DNA of 64,000 bases from Caldora sp965222765 (GCA_965222765.1 CBDCVG010000039.1:1-64000), one strand, 5' to 3'; counted from the stretch's first letter, positions 43,644 to 53,299 are shown. Made by a program: numbers and translations. Notes: a model not told the origin generated them from the letters alone.

Positions 43644-44609
43644 TTAGAACACACTATGGGTTAAGTGTTGAATTTTTAGTGACTCTGCAAGTTGGAAGCA
43701 TTGAGCTATTTGGGGAAGCTGAAGACCTACTTGAAGACATTTAAGGGAAGCAGCAGCAGTAGCAAAAGACGCTATCTTTTGGAGGGACCATTTCTGGAGA
43801 TAGCCGTAGATAAAAGCTGCTGAGAAGGTAGCACCAGCGCCGCATCCGTCAACTGGTTCAATGGTTGGTGCTTCAACTCTGATTATTTCTGTGTCACTTG
43901 CCACCAGACAGCCTTCTCCTGCCAGGGTAACTATGGCAATCTTGACACCTGCTTTGAGCAACTTGTCAGCAACGGCGATGGGAGACTCACTTCCCCGTTG
44001 AGCAGCATCTGTGACAGCCTGACAAATCGTAACTCTTCGAGCATAACTAGTTAACATCTCAGGTTCTTGATGTCCGTGTTCTAGATTGAGGAACACTGGG
44101 ATGTTTGACTGGTTTGCCTCCTTTATCGGTCGCAAAATGTGTTCGCCATCATACCAATCTACGTATAGAAGACGGCTACCTTGGATTAAATGAAGATCGG
44201 CGGTATCTAGTGTTGCCATGACTTCTGGTTTACGTTGCCAGAAATAGGTACGATCCCCTGTGCCGTCGGAAAGATTCACTTCAAAGGGAGTGATGACTTG
44301 TGGATCTAGGCGTACTTCACCCTGGACACCAAGAGATTTCAGCTGTTGAGCAACCCACTGTCCTCGATGATCATCCCCTAGAGTTGTACCAATAAGACCA
44401 CTGCGGAGCTTCCAACTTCGCAGCAAACAGGCAATGATAGCTGCGTCGTCAGAAATAAAATCACTATATTGCTTAACGAATGCACCTGTATTTTGTTCAG
44501 GTAATTGGTCTATTACCAAGACCATAGCAGGGGTAATCATGCCAAAGCAGACAACTTCAGCATTGTTCTGGGATTGTGCCTCCCGATTAGAGAAATTTTG
44601 ATGTGCCAT
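43644..44609 (-). CDS. PfkB-family carbohydrate kinase-like protein with altered catalytic motif
   Basis: 321 residues of ribokinase fold, with an N-terminal part CFGMITPAMVLVIDQLPEQNTGAF. The C-terminal anion-hole motif reads DGCGAGATFSAAF, where active kinases have GAGD. The catalytic-base Asp is Ala at residue 260 (codon at 43830-43832), reachable by one base change. It is either inactive as a sugar kinase, repurposed, or the result of a single-base error. It is the first gene of the presumed NRPS unit and is followed 39 bp later by the methyltransferase. Confidence 0.82.
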   Translation of the reverse strand: MAHQNFSNREAQSQNNAEVVCFGMITPAMVLVIDQLPEQNTGAFVKQYSDFISDDAAIIACLLRSWKLRSGLIGTTLGDDHRGQWVAQQLKSLGVQGEVRLDPQVITPFEVNLSDGTGDRTYFWQRKPEVMATLDTADLHLIQGSRLLYVDWYDGEHILRPIKEANQSNIPVFLNLEHGHQEPEMLTSYARRVTICQAVTDAAQRGSESPIAVADKLLKAGVKIAIVTLAGEGCLVASDTEIIRVEAPTIEPVDGCGAGATFSAAFIYGYLQKWSLQKIASFATAAASLKCLQVGLQLPQIAQCFQLAESLKIQHLTHSVF

Positions 44610-44954
44610 TATTTTTCTTTAACATAATAAACATATTAAGTAAAGGTTAACAAAAGGATAAAAATAGAGAAATGTCAGGTAAATCGCGTACAAAAAACTT
44701 TCTGACACTTGACGCAGACACCTTCTTCTGAGCCTCGAAGAGTAGAACGTGTATACTCAACGGTGATGCTTCGCTTAGAGTGTAGATTGACAATGGACAA
44801 TTACCTCTTCTTCAAAAGAAAGAGGAAAGAGGATTAATAATTAGAAAAAATTTTAATTATTTCTTCTTGAAAGGAGAAGTCTTAAAACAAATTTATCAAT
44901 TATCAATTATCAATTATCAATTATCAATTATCAATTATCAATTATCAATTTCAG
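44610..44954. other. 345-bp intergenic region with TATCAAT heptamers
   Basis: 44892-44950 consists of eight tandem copies of the 7-mer TTATCAA, ending 5 bp from the ktrB stop codon. The rest (44610-44890) probably carries the promoter of the PfkB-MT-NRPS genes. Nothing else is recognised. Confidence 0.65.
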
Positions 44955-46289
44955 CTAGCCAACAAGTAAATCCTCTTCTGGATATTTAATCTGGCTAGGA
45001 CGGGAGTCTCCTAATAAAGATGCCATAAGTAACCAAATGCCTACCCGTCCGATATACATAGTCACAATTAAAATCAGCTGTGCCCAGCTAGAAACAGTAG
45101 CGGTGATACCTGTAGAAACACCTACAGTAGCAAATGCTGAGACAACTTCAAAGAAAAGTTGAATGAAATTTAAATCGGGGTCGGTGATAGTAATTAAAGT
45201 TGTTGCTACAATTACCGTTGTGATTGAACCAAATAACACACCTACTGCTTTAAGTATTAGAGATATGGGAACCTGACGCTTATAAAGATTAACTTCTTCC
45301 TTGCCTTGCAATATCGCTTTGGTACAACTGGCTATAATGCGCGCTGTCGTAGTTTTTATACCACCACCAGTCCCCCCTGGACTGGCTCCAATAAACATTA
45401 AGGCAATGGTGAGAAATAAGCCAGCAGTAGTCATTTGACCAATATCTATAGTATTAAAACCAGCAGTTCTAGTAGTTACAGACTGAAACCAAGCTAGCAT
45501 CAACTTATCTGGAAAATTTAAGGATTTAAGGGTTGCATAATTATTTGCTTCCACAAAGAAAAAGGCAATAGTTCCTACAATTAACAACATTATAGTTGTA
45601 CTAGTTGCCACCTTGAAATTTAGAGAAAATATCATCTTTTCTGGTTTATTTAGAATAAGATCTCGCAACCATAAGTAAGTTTCAAGAATAACTGGTTGTC
45701 CAATGCCACCTAAGATAATTAAGCCAGTGATAATTAGATTTAATGGTAGGTGTGTTTGATAGTCCATCAAACTATTGGCAAATAAACTAAAGCCAGCATT
45801 ATTCCAAGCACTAATACTATGAAAAATAGCTAACCAGAGACCCTGATCCCAGCCATAATCTGGGACAAAAACCAATAAAAGTAGAAAAATGCCAGTAATT
45901 TCAAAAATCAGAGCAGTGGCAATGATGGAGCGGATCATTGAGGCACTGTCTTGTAAACCTGGTCGATCAAAGGCTTGTTGAATGGCAACTTTATGCCTTA
46001 GATTAAACTTGCGCCTCACTAGTAGTAGAAGAAAGGTTGTTGTTGCCATATAGCCTAATCCTCCAATTTGGATCAAGGCGAGAACAAAAAACTGACCTAC
46101 ACCAGAAAAATAACTGCCGGTATCGACAACGATCAAACCAGTAACACAAACGGCAGAGGTAGCAGTAAACAGAGCTACAATTGGCTCATTCCATGTCCCG
46201 GTACTAGTAGAAAAAGGCATCATCAGTAGGAGAGTCCCTACGGCAATTACAGCAAGGAATCCGAGGCAAATGCTTCGCGAGATAGTCAT
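44955..46289 (-). CDS. ktrB: KtrB/TrkH-type K+ transporter membrane subunit
   Basis: 444 residues with four M1-P-M2 units. The pore loops are TATSAVCVTGL, SAWNNAGFSL, SVTTRTAGFNT and SAFATVGVSTG, each with the conserved filter glycine, and a Gly-rich gate loop SPGGTGGGIKTTT. It forms the K+ (Na+-coupled) channel of the Ktr system, important for osmotic adaptation in cyanobacteria. The RCK subunit ktrA lies about 10 kb downstream on the same strand, past the NRPS cluster. Confidence 0.93.
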   Translation of the reverse strand: MTISRSICLGFLAVIAVGTLLLMMPFSTSTGTWNEPIVALFTATSAVCVTGLIVVDTGSYFSGVGQFFVLALIQIGGLGYMATTTFLLLLVRRKFNLRHKVAIQQAFDRPGLQDSASMIRSIIATALIFEITGIFLLLLVFVPDYGWDQGLWLAIFHSISAWNNAGFSLFANSLMDYQTHLPLNLIITGLIILGGIGQPVILETYLWLRDLILNKPEKMIFSLNFKVATSTTIMLLIVGTIAFFFVEANNYATLKSLNFPDKLMLAWFQSVTTRTAGFNTIDIGQMTTAGLFLTIALMFIGASPGGTGGGIKTTTARIIASCTKAILQGKEEVNLYKRQVPISLILKAVGVLFGSITTVIVATTLITITDPDLNFIQLFFEVVSAFATVGVSTGITATVSSWAQLILIVTMYIGRVGIWLLMASLLGDSRPSQIKYPEEDLLVG

Positions 46290-46321
46290 TTGTTATTGGT
46301 TATTGGTTAGCGGATTTGGTA

Positions 46322-46368
46322 TAAATTCTAAATTCTAAATTCTAAATTCTAAATTCTAAATTCTCTCC
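46322..46368. repeat. heptamer tract (AAATTCT)
   Basis: Six tandem copies of AAATTCT lie between ktrB and the divergent NACHT gene, in the region that should hold both promoters. Confidence 0.75.
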
Positions 46369-46424
46369 TTCAAACCAGTTATGCTGGTAGCAACTGGCTA
46401 ACGGTGGGATAAGGAACTGAGGTA

Positions 46425-48599
46425 GTGGCAACACTTAGGCGGGTTTGGCATCTTCTGCAAACTGATATTCGAGAGTTAGGCACGATTGGAGATGTTGCGG
46501 TAACTGGTGCAGAGGTTTCTAAGGCTGGGTTAGAATTAGCGATCGCATTTGGTTTGTCGGCTTCTCCTCTAGTAGCAAGCGGATTGTCGCTTGTCGGGTT
46601 GGGGGGAAAGGGAATAAACCTGCTTCGTAGTAAGACTAGCAACTCACCAAGTTTAGAGCAATGGGTAGCGATCGCTTTTCCTTTGGCTTATCTGGAAAGT
46701 TTTGATGCTTTAGTTCGGAGGAATGACTGGTTAGGGAAAAAAGTTGGTACAAGGGTATCAGGAAAAGCAGTTGGGCAGCAAATTGAACAGCTGTGGGAAC
46801 TAGAGTTAGATGAAGAGTTAGCTCAAAATGCTTTGACTTACTTCCCTGAATCCCTGTTAGGACAAGCTTTGAATCAGCAGTTATCCGGTTTCCTCGAACA
46901 AGCGGGATTAGATCAGGATACTATTTCCATTGTGACTGGCTGGGTAGCTTGGGGAACTAAGGCTTGTGTGGAGTCACTCGTCAAATATGAATCAGAGGCA
47001 ATGGGCAAGCGTCTGGGTTTGTTGATGGCAGCAGCCAAGGAAAGAGGAGCAACTCAGAAATACGGTAGTATCGAATCTTATCTCAAGGAAAAGATATCTC
47101 CTGATCCTAGTGATCCACGACTACGGCAACAGTGGAAGGTATTGGGGGAAAAGTCAATTAGATTTCCCGATATTTATGTACCTTTGAAAGCACAGTTGGT
47201 GGATGCTAATGGCAAGGTAGATGAAGAGTTAGAAGCTGTTGATTTAGGAAATTGGACTATTCAACAGCTAATTAACCCTGAGCAAAATGGTCAGGTAATG
47301 TTTATTCAAGGGGGACCAGGGCGTGGTAAAACTGTCTTTTGTCGGATGTTTGCCAATTGGGTACGGCAACACCTTCATCCACTGTGGACACCAATATTGA
47401 TTCGACTGCGGGATATTGATACCTTTGAGCCAAATATCGAGAATACCCTCCGCGCTGCGGTTAAGGTGGATTTTGCTAAGAGTGATGATGGTTGGTTGAC
47501 GGATTCCAATACCCGGTTTTTGTTCTTGCTGGATGGGTTTGATGAATTGCGCTTAGAAGGGAGAACCACTGGTGGCATTGAAAAATTCCTCAAACAGGTG
47601 GGAAACTTGCAAGCTAGCTGCCAAAGTAATCCTCAGCTAGGACATAGGTTTTTGATTACTGGTAGAGAACTGGCATTACAGGGTATCGAACAGTTCTTAC
47701 CTCGAAACCTAGAACGGTTGGAAATTGCCCTGATGGATAAGCAACTCCAGCAGCGGTGGTTGGGTAAGTGGGGAAATTTGGTTGGCAAGGATAAAGCTTC
47801 GGCATTTCGGAAATTTTTGCAAGCCCAAACCTGCCCAAAACGAGTTAAGCAATTAGCTCAAGAGCCTCTGTTACTCTATCTGTTAGCAGCTATGCATCGG
47901 GATAGCAAATTAACAGCTCAAATGTTTAAGGATGCTAGCAGTACTGAGGCAAAAATACTGATTTATCAAACTGCTTTGGATTGGGTACTTACTCAACAAC
48001 GTCCTGAACAGCTTAATTTTGAAATTACTGAACAAGAGACTGAGGATTTACGGCGCATTCTTACTGAGGCGGGGTTGTGTGTTACCCAAGCGGGTGGGGA
48101 ATCGGCGTCAATCGCCATGATTGAGGAACGACTCCAAGGAGATAATGCGGCGAAAGAATTACTAGAGAAGGCAAAACAGCGTCTTGGGAACAATCCCCTG
48201 AGAAATGCCTTGGCATCCTTTTACCTACGACCAGCTCATACTAAAGAAGGAGCAGTAGAGTTTGTCCATAAAAGTTTTGGTGAGTTCTTGTGTGCTAAGC
48301 GGTTGCAGGAAAGTTTGGAGGAATGGACAGAATCTGGAAAGAAACGTCAAAAATTTTACCTCAATGATGAGCAGCTGGCTGAGGAAATTTACGACTTACT
48401 GGGTTATGGTGGACTGACGCTAGAAATTGTGGATTACCTGATGGCGTTATTGTCTGCTAGTAAGGAATTTCGACCAATAGAGCTGTTCGAGCGTCTGGAA
48501 GATTTCTATCAACGCTGGCATGAGGGGGAATTTATTGATATTCCGGAGGACTCTCTTACTTCAAAAGACTACACGGCGATTGCAAAATCAGGGAATTAG
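46425..48599 (+). CDS. NACHT-domain STAND NTPase (body of a NACHT-pentapeptide protein)
   Basis: 724 residues from a GTG start. The N-terminal region has a hydrophobic Gly/Ala stretch (LELAIAFGLSASPLVASGLSLVG) and is cyanobacteria-specific. The NACHT core has Walker A GGPGRGKT (about 296-303), Walker B FLFLLDGFDEL (near 366) and RFLITGRE (sensor). It ends in helical elements typical of NACHT defence proteins (EFVHKSFGEFLCAKRL). The stop at 48599 is premature: homologous sequence continues in the +1 frame (GQRQVDIYTGLNVMILLLELH) and then into pentapeptide repeats. As sequenced it would lack its C-terminal sensor. Confidence 0.85.
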   Translation: MATLRRVWHLLQTDIRELGTIGDVAVTGAEVSKAGLELAIAFGLSASPLVASGLSLVGLGGKGINLLRSKTSNSPSLEQWVAIAFPLAYLESFDALVRRNDWLGKKVGTRVSGKAVGQQIEQLWELELDEELAQNALTYFPESLLGQALNQQLSGFLEQAGLDQDTISIVTGWVAWGTKACVESLVKYESEAMGKRLGLLMAAAKERGATQKYGSIESYLKEKISPDPSDPRLRQQWKVLGEKSIRFPDIYVPLKAQLVDANGKVDEELEAVDLGNWTIQQLINPEQNGQVMFIQGGPGRGKTVFCRMFANWVRQHLHPLWTPILIRLRDIDTFEPNIENTLRAAVKVDFAKSDDGWLTDSNTRFLFLLDGFDELRLEGRTTGGIEKFLKQVGNLQASCQSNPQLGHRFLITGRELALQGIEQFLPRNLERLEIALMDKQLQQRWLGKWGNLVGKDKASAFRKFLQAQTCPKRVKQLAQEPLLLYLLAAMHRDSKLTAQMFKDASSTEAKILIYQTALDWVLTQQRPEQLNFEITEQETEDLRRILTEAGLCVTQAGGESASIAMIEERLQGDNAAKELLEKAKQRLGNNPLRNALASFYLRPAHTKEGAVEFVHKSFGEFLCAKRLQESLEEWTESGKKRQKFYLNDEQLAEEIYDLLGYGGLTLEIVDYLMALLSASKEFRPIELFERLEDFYQRWHEGEFIDIPEDSLTSKDYTAIAKSGN

Positions 48600-49400
48600 T
48601 TTAGGTCAGCGACAGGTGGATATCTATACTGGGCTGAATGTGATGATTTTGCTTCTAGAATTACATCGTTATGCTCAGACGAAGAATGAGCTGAAGGATA
48701 AGGTTGCTTTTTATCCTTGTGATCAACCAGATAGTGAAGGTTTTGAGCCTGAGCGATTGCTTCGTATTCATTAGCTATAGCAATAGTGTCAAACTAGGTA
48801 CTTTTCGAGAAACAGTTGGCTTATTTCTTCAGTAGACGCAGACCTCAGTCACGGTAACCTCAGTCGCACAGAGCTTAGAGGTGCAAACCTCAGTGACGCA
48901 AATCTAAGTCGCACAAACCTTACTGGCAGCAGACCTCAGTGAGTGCTAGACCTCAGTGGTGCAGACTCCTCATTGGGGCAAAGTTCAGTGGCGCAGATCT
49001 CAGAGGTGCAGAGCTCAGAATGGCAAACATCATTGGAGCAGAACTTCAGAGGGGCTAACCTCATTGGCTCATACCTCAGTGGTGCAGAGCTTATTGGAGC
49101 AAACTTCAGTGGTGCAAAGCTAAGTGGTGCTAACCTCATTGGTGCATACCTCAGTGGCACAGACCTCAATGGTGCTAACCTCAATCGCGCTAACCTTAGT
49201 GGCTCATACCTTAGTAGGTGCAGATCTCAGTCGTGCCAAACTCAGTGGTGCTAGACCTCAATCGCGCTAACCTCATTGGCGCAAATCTCAATGGCACTAG
49301 ATCTCAGTGGTACAGAACCTCAGTGATGCAAATCTCAGTGACGCAGATCTCAGAAGTGCAAATCTCAGGAACATTTCCTGGGATGAGAAGACGAATTGGG
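48600..49400 (+). pseudogene. shattered pentapeptide-repeat tail of the NACHT gene
   Basis: After 48599 the reading shifts frame near 48580 and near 48769, and then repeatedly. From 48835 the DNA is a series of 15-bp units encoding A(D/N)LSxx (ANLSDANLSRTNL, then ANLIGAYLSGTDLNGANL), a right-handed beta-helix. Extra single bases interrupt it at least six times (for example GTGCTAGACCTC for GTGCTGACCTC). Restored, it would add roughly 250 residues. Such dense single-base insertions suggest poor consensus quality or strong decay. Confidence 0.8.
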
Positions 49401-49785
49401 GGACCTCTGAAAGGGTTGCAAACCTCAGTTGATGTGCCAATTGCCTTACTTCGACAATTATTATGAAGTGTGAAGTAGGGCTGTTCATATGCCCGACTTC
49501 TTGAAGGATACTGCCGGCGAAATATTTCATAATATAGCCAAACTGCTGAGTTCCCCCTAAATACCTCAGTTCTGGGGGACTTTGAGTCCGGGCTCCCCCA
49601 GAATTGGGGGCTGGGGGGCTTCAAAAACCTTCGTCTCGCTGCCATATTTCCGATTTATCTGGCTATAGCGTGGCTAAGCATAAGTTGAGGGGGCAATCTA
49701 CGGAACAAGAGCAGGACTTTAGGGAATTTCCTGAATGGATAAGAAACATTTTACAATAAACTAAATAGTGTGAATTGACCACACC

Positions 49786-50196
49786 ATGACCCTTGCAACT
49801 GAATTACTCACCCTTCAAGAATTTATCCATCTACCCAATATAGAGGAATCCCCTGCTTGGGAATTGCTTGATGGTGTACCTTGCCAAAAGCCAATGCCAA
49901 CACTTCACCATAGCCGATTACAGAAGTGGTTAGTTGCCACCATTGACGGCCTAGGCAGTCCCTATGAAGCGTTTCCAGAACTTCGTTGTGTTTTAAGTCA
50001 CAATTCGGTGGTTCCAGATGTAACGGTGATTCATCAAGCTAGAGTTCCCCAAGCTAATGGAGACCTAGCAATTGATGTACCAGACTGGGTAATTGAAATC
50101 TCATCTCTTGCACCAGTACGACAAAAGTTATTGCTAAATATCCTAATACAAGAAGCTGGGTTGGTTGATCAGATCCTAAGGAAAAGGTGGTTATGA
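49786..50196 (+). CDS. Uma2-family (DUF820) protein, degenerate C-terminus
   Basis: 136 residues. The N-terminal 105 match the Uma2/DUF820 PD-(D/E)XK-like fold: LTLQEFIHLPNIEESPAWELLDG, a conserved HSRLQKWLV, and VVPDVTVIH with PDWVIEIS carrying the predicted acidic residues. The normal continuation (about 60 more residues ending in a GxLIDP motif) is disrupted by small indels, so the protein is truncated. Uma2 proteins are abundant in cyanobacteria and of unproven function. A second broken copy is at 50801-51400. Confidence 0.75.
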   Translation: MTLATELLTLQEFIHLPNIEESPAWELLDGVPCQKPMPTLHHSRLQKWLVATIDGLGSPYEAFPELRCVLSHNSVVPDVTVIHQARVPQANGDLAIDVPDWVIEISSLAPVRQKLLLNILIQEAGLVDQILRKRWL

Positions 50197-50355
50197 ATCG
50201 TCCGTTCGTTCAAGCTGTTTTTCATGTCAGATCTGAAACTGGTGTTAACTGTAGAGGAACGGTAGCAAAGGATCTTCCAGATGCTTTAACTGAATAATAA
50301 GCAGATGTATTGTTCACTATCACCTCAGTATGATCGCTGCAGAATTCCGTGACGG

Positions 50356-50453
50356 TAGGACTTACACCGTCAAGTTCTAATTAATTTTGAATGAAGTATC
50401 CTGAAGTAGGCTCAGGATTCTCAAGAATAGGCGATGACGGTGCGTAACTTCTA
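50356..50453. mobile_element. degenerate AGGACTTAC-family element
   Basis: TAGGACTTACACCGTC at 50356-50371 and GACGGTGCGTAACTTCTA at 50436-50453 are imperfect inverted ends. It ends tandem unit 1. Confidence 0.55.
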
Positions 50454-50800
50454 ATTGATGAGGTATACTGTTCCGGCGAAACTGTTTTATAAAATTGATA
50501 ATATAGTCCCCTTGAACTGCTGAGTTCCCCCTAAATCCCCCAATTCTGGGACAATAAACTTTGAGTCCGGGCTAATTGTTGTTAATGAATAATGGGGTTT
50601 ATATACATTGCTTTCAAAAACCTTCTCCATTAAGGGACTGCTCATATTTCTGATTTATCTGGCTATAGCGTGGCTAAGCATAAGTTGAGGGGGCAATCTA
50701 CGGAACAAGAGCAGGACTTTAGGGAATTTCCTGAATGGATAAGAAACAGTTGATATTCAAATAAATCTTCTAGTAGTGTGAATTGACCAGACAAACCACT

Positions 50801-51400
50801 GACCCTTGCAACTGAATTACTCACCCTTCAAGAATTTATCCATCTACCCAATATAGAGGAATCCCCTGCTTGGGAATTGCTTGATGGTGTACCTTGCCAA
50901 AAGCCAATCTCCAACACTTCACCATAGCCGATTACAGAAGTGGTTAGTTGCCACCATTGACGGCCTGATCAACTAAATTGCCTGTTCTGTTGTCCGCTTC
51001 ATAACTCATTCTTGCTGAAGCGTTTCCAGAACTTTTCGTTGTGTTTTAAGTCACAATTCGGTGGTTCCAGATGTAACGGTGATTCATCAAGCTAGAGTGC
51101 GATCGCTGTTTTTAGATAATGAACCTATCGGTGATGGTAGGCACCTGCAAGTACTGGGTAATTGATTCAGCAAAAATTTTGTCTCCTAAGAGCATAGTGG
51201 AGTACTTGTTAAAGAAAAGTCCGTAGAATTAATTGCTACTAATTTAGCTATAAATCCAGTCCTGTTTACAAGAAGGGATCAAAACTGGGTTGGTTGATCG
51301 ATCCTAAGGATAAAGGTGGTTTGCTTCTCAAAGTCAAGCTTTGGCCGGATCGTCCGTTGGCTTTCAAATTAAACAACGAGTGATTGGCTGTTAAGGTCTA
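50801..51400 (+). pseudogene. second Uma2-family copy, multiply frameshifted
   Basis: It repeats the Uma2 gene from ACCCTTGCAACTGAATTACT onward, but the start ATG is lost (ACTGACCC for ATGACCC), CC is inserted near 50911, and a 70-bp insertion follows GACGGCCTGAT. No frame longer than about 60 codons survives. Parts of the C-terminus missing from copy 1 may be present here (GGTTGATCGATCCTAAGGAT, similar to the family's GWLIDPKD). Confidence 0.75.
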
Positions 51401-51667
51401 AGCTGTTTTGAGGTGCTCAGTTTGTAACATCATACAGTCAGGGAATGTGATCTGTCCATACTCACAGGTAAACTGTATTGTTAACTCAGTAGAGGAACTG
51501 TTTGATTGCTTGCAGCTTGAAAACTTCTCGATAAATTTAGCGTTATTTGGTGTTTGATCTCCGCTTGCTGGTTAACTGAATAATAAGCGCTTCATCGCAG
51601 CATTATCTGTCTGCAAATATTGGGAAGAAGATCAGTTTATCCTGAGATTCCCAATTCTCAATAATAC
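51401..51667. other. non-coding tail of tandem unit 2
   Basis: It matches 50220-50300 in scattered blocks (GTAGAGGAAC, TTAACTGAATAATAAGC) with unrelated filler between them. No gene, hairpin or promoter is recognised. Confidence 0.5.
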
Positions 51668-51781
51668 TAGGACTTACACCCTCAAGTGTCATGCTGAGGT
51701 GATAGTGAAGCATCTGGAGCGTCTGGAGATCCTTTGCTATCGCTCAGGATGACAGCATTCCCTGACGGTGCGTAAGTTCTA
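51668..51781. mobile_element. 114-bp MITE-like element, AGGACTTAC family
   Basis: TAGGACTTAC (51668-51677) and its near complement GTAAGTTCTA (51772-51781), with the interior GAGATCCTTTGCTATCGCTC and AGGATGACAGCATT shared with 32807-32921. It is oriented like that copy. Confidence 0.75.
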
Positions 51782-51807
51782 AGATGAAGTATGAAGCCGG
51801 GTTGTTC

Positions 51808-51840
51808 AGATGCCCGACTTTTTAAAAAAGTCGGGCATCT
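51808..51840. terminator. strong palindromic hairpin AGATGCCCGACTT
   Basis: AGATGCCCGACTTTTT and its complement are separated by one base (effective loop TTTAAAA). It lies 28 bp past the stop of the flavin monooxygenase gene (minus strand) and can serve as a terminator in either direction. Half-copies (GCCCGACTTCTTGAAGG) occur near 49491. Confidence 0.6.
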
Positions 51841-51868
51841 TGGAGTGCCTCTTGAACGCTCAGTTCTA

Positions 51869-53299
51869 TCAAATCAAAGTTGCTCTTAATTGCTGGAAAT
51901 CACGACAATAAACCTGTTGTTGATATTTGGCTAACTTTTCTCCTTGATTATAATAGCTACGGTTTAAAGTTGCTTGTTGAACCTTTTCCATTAAGGGACG
52001 GCGTAAAGACTGATAGATATCAAAAATATCTGCGATCGCTTTTTCATCAGATAATTGATTCTTTTTAATTACCTTAGCAATCAAAGTTGAGAGCACCAAG
52101 GCATCTTCTAATCCTTGATTTGCGCCTTGAGCCAGAAAAGGAGGCATTCCATGGGCTGCATCTCCAGCTAAAACTACCCGCCCCCTACTCCAAGGTAGTT
52201 GATTACCGATACAATGCTTTAAATTTGTTGTATCAGGAAATTTAAGAGTATCATCCAGGGTTGCTCGATGAATATAATAAAGTCTCAATTTCATTTGAGC
52301 AGGGATAGAAAAACTCACAAATTCCCTGATAGTTTCAGGAAAGTCATCTTTTTTTAAGCTCTCCAGAGCCAGATCAACTAAATTCTGAGATGTTGTTGCT
52401 TCTAACTCTTCTTGCTGAATCGGAAGATGAATAAAATAACCCCAGATATTTTTGAGGCAAAAGATAACTATTCTTGAGTTATCGATGGAATTAATTTTAT
52501 CCGTTGTAATTGTAACCACACGCTGGTGTTGCAAAAACTTTGACTGGATTTCTGTTTTTAACTCATCAGGAACCTGATCATCCAGTCCCGAGCAGTAAAT
52601 TCCAGCAAAACCTGAATAGTCTGGCTCTCCTAAAATAGCATAGGGAGTATTTTGATAAAGAAGACGACGAATCGTAGAATTAATCCCATCAGCAGCAACT
52701 ACTAATTTAGCTCTAACTGAAGTTGATTGTTCTGGTTGAAGCTGATCTGAAGCTGATTCTGCTTGTGGATTAGACCAATGAGCATAAGGATTGACTGCTT
52801 TAGCTGTATTGGAAACAAAGTCAAGCTTGATGGTTCCAGTTTCCGTTTCCTTAATCAAATTAAGACAACGGTGATTGGCTTTAACTTGGTCTAGAGGAAG
52901 CTGTTGTCTGAGGGTAGTTTGTAAATCATACCAGGGAATTGAAACTCGACCTTCTCCATATTCAGTAAACCAATTGTCATAACTCAGTGGGAATGATTGA
53001 ATTTCTTCTCCTTGAAAATTTCTCTGTATCCATTTAGCTGTTTTTTGATTTTGATTATTTCTGGTTTTCTGAGAAAAATCTACTCCCGTTTTTTTGACTG
53101 CTTCATAAGCAGCATTATCTAAAGACTTAAGAGCTTTTAATCCATTGGGAAGAAGATCAATAATCTGACCAACTCGACGAAATTCAGTTGTTTGATCGAG
53201 TACCACAAAGTTGTCAATGCCACAAGCTTGTAATCCAATTGCCGTAGCTAACCCTACTGGTCCTGCACCAACTATAACCACATCATAATTTTTCATCAA
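51869..53299 (-). CDS. FAD-dependent aromatic hydroxylase-type monooxygenase
   Basis: 476 residues of the PHBH/UbiH class A flavin monooxygenases, which hydroxylate small molecules with NAD(P)H and O2. The dinucleotide motif is VVIVGAGPVGLATAIGL near the N-terminus, LVVAADGINSTIRRLL is the DG motif, and VVLAGDAAHGMPPFLAQGANQGLEDA is the GD motif that contacts FAD. All three are intact. The gene stands alone with no pathway partners, so the substrate is unknown. It may serve carotenoid, quinone or secondary metabolism. Confidence 0.9.
   Translation of the reverse strand: MMKNYDVVIVGAGPVGLATAIGLQACGIDNFVVLDQTTEFRRVGQIIDLLPNGLKALKSLDNAAYEAVKKTGVDFSQKTRNNQNQKTAKWIQRNFQGEEIQSFPLSYDNWFTEYGEGRVSIPWYDLQTTLRQQLPLDQVKANHRCLNLIKETETGTIKLDFVSNTAKAVNPYAHWSNPQAESASDQLQPEQSTSVRAKLVVAADGINSTIRRLLYQNTPYAILGEPDYSGFAGIYCSGLDDQVPDELKTEIQSKFLQHQRVVTITTDKINSIDNSRIVIFCLKNIWGYFIHLPIQQEELEATTSQNLVDLALESLKKDDFPETIREFVSFSIPAQMKLRLYYIHRATLDDTLKFPDTTNLKHCIGNQLPWSRGRVVLAGDAAHGMPPFLAQGANQGLEDALVLSTLIAKVIKKNQLSDEKAIADIFDIYQSLRRPLMEKVQQATLNRSYYNQGEKLAKYQQQVYCRDFQQLRATLI

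Larger units (their letters stand above)
49490..51781 (+). repeat. degenerate tandem duplication of about 1 kb around a Uma2 gene
   Basis: Unit 1 (about 49490-50453) and unit 2 (about 50465-51781) share long identical stretches (TAGCGTGGCTAAGCATAAG at 49667 and 50667, then about 70 bp more, then the Uma2 start). They share the ending TTAACTGAATAATAAGC and a following AGGACTTAC-family element. Unit 2 has many extra pieces of 1-80 bp relative to unit 1. The 49401-49785 gap belongs to unit 1 and has no gene. Confidence 0.8.

Noticed and set aside
48936..49184. 82-codon minus-strand frame with repeated residues (APLRSVPLRYAP)
   Set aside because: This is the antisense reading of the pentapeptide-repeat DNA, so the periodic product is an artefact.
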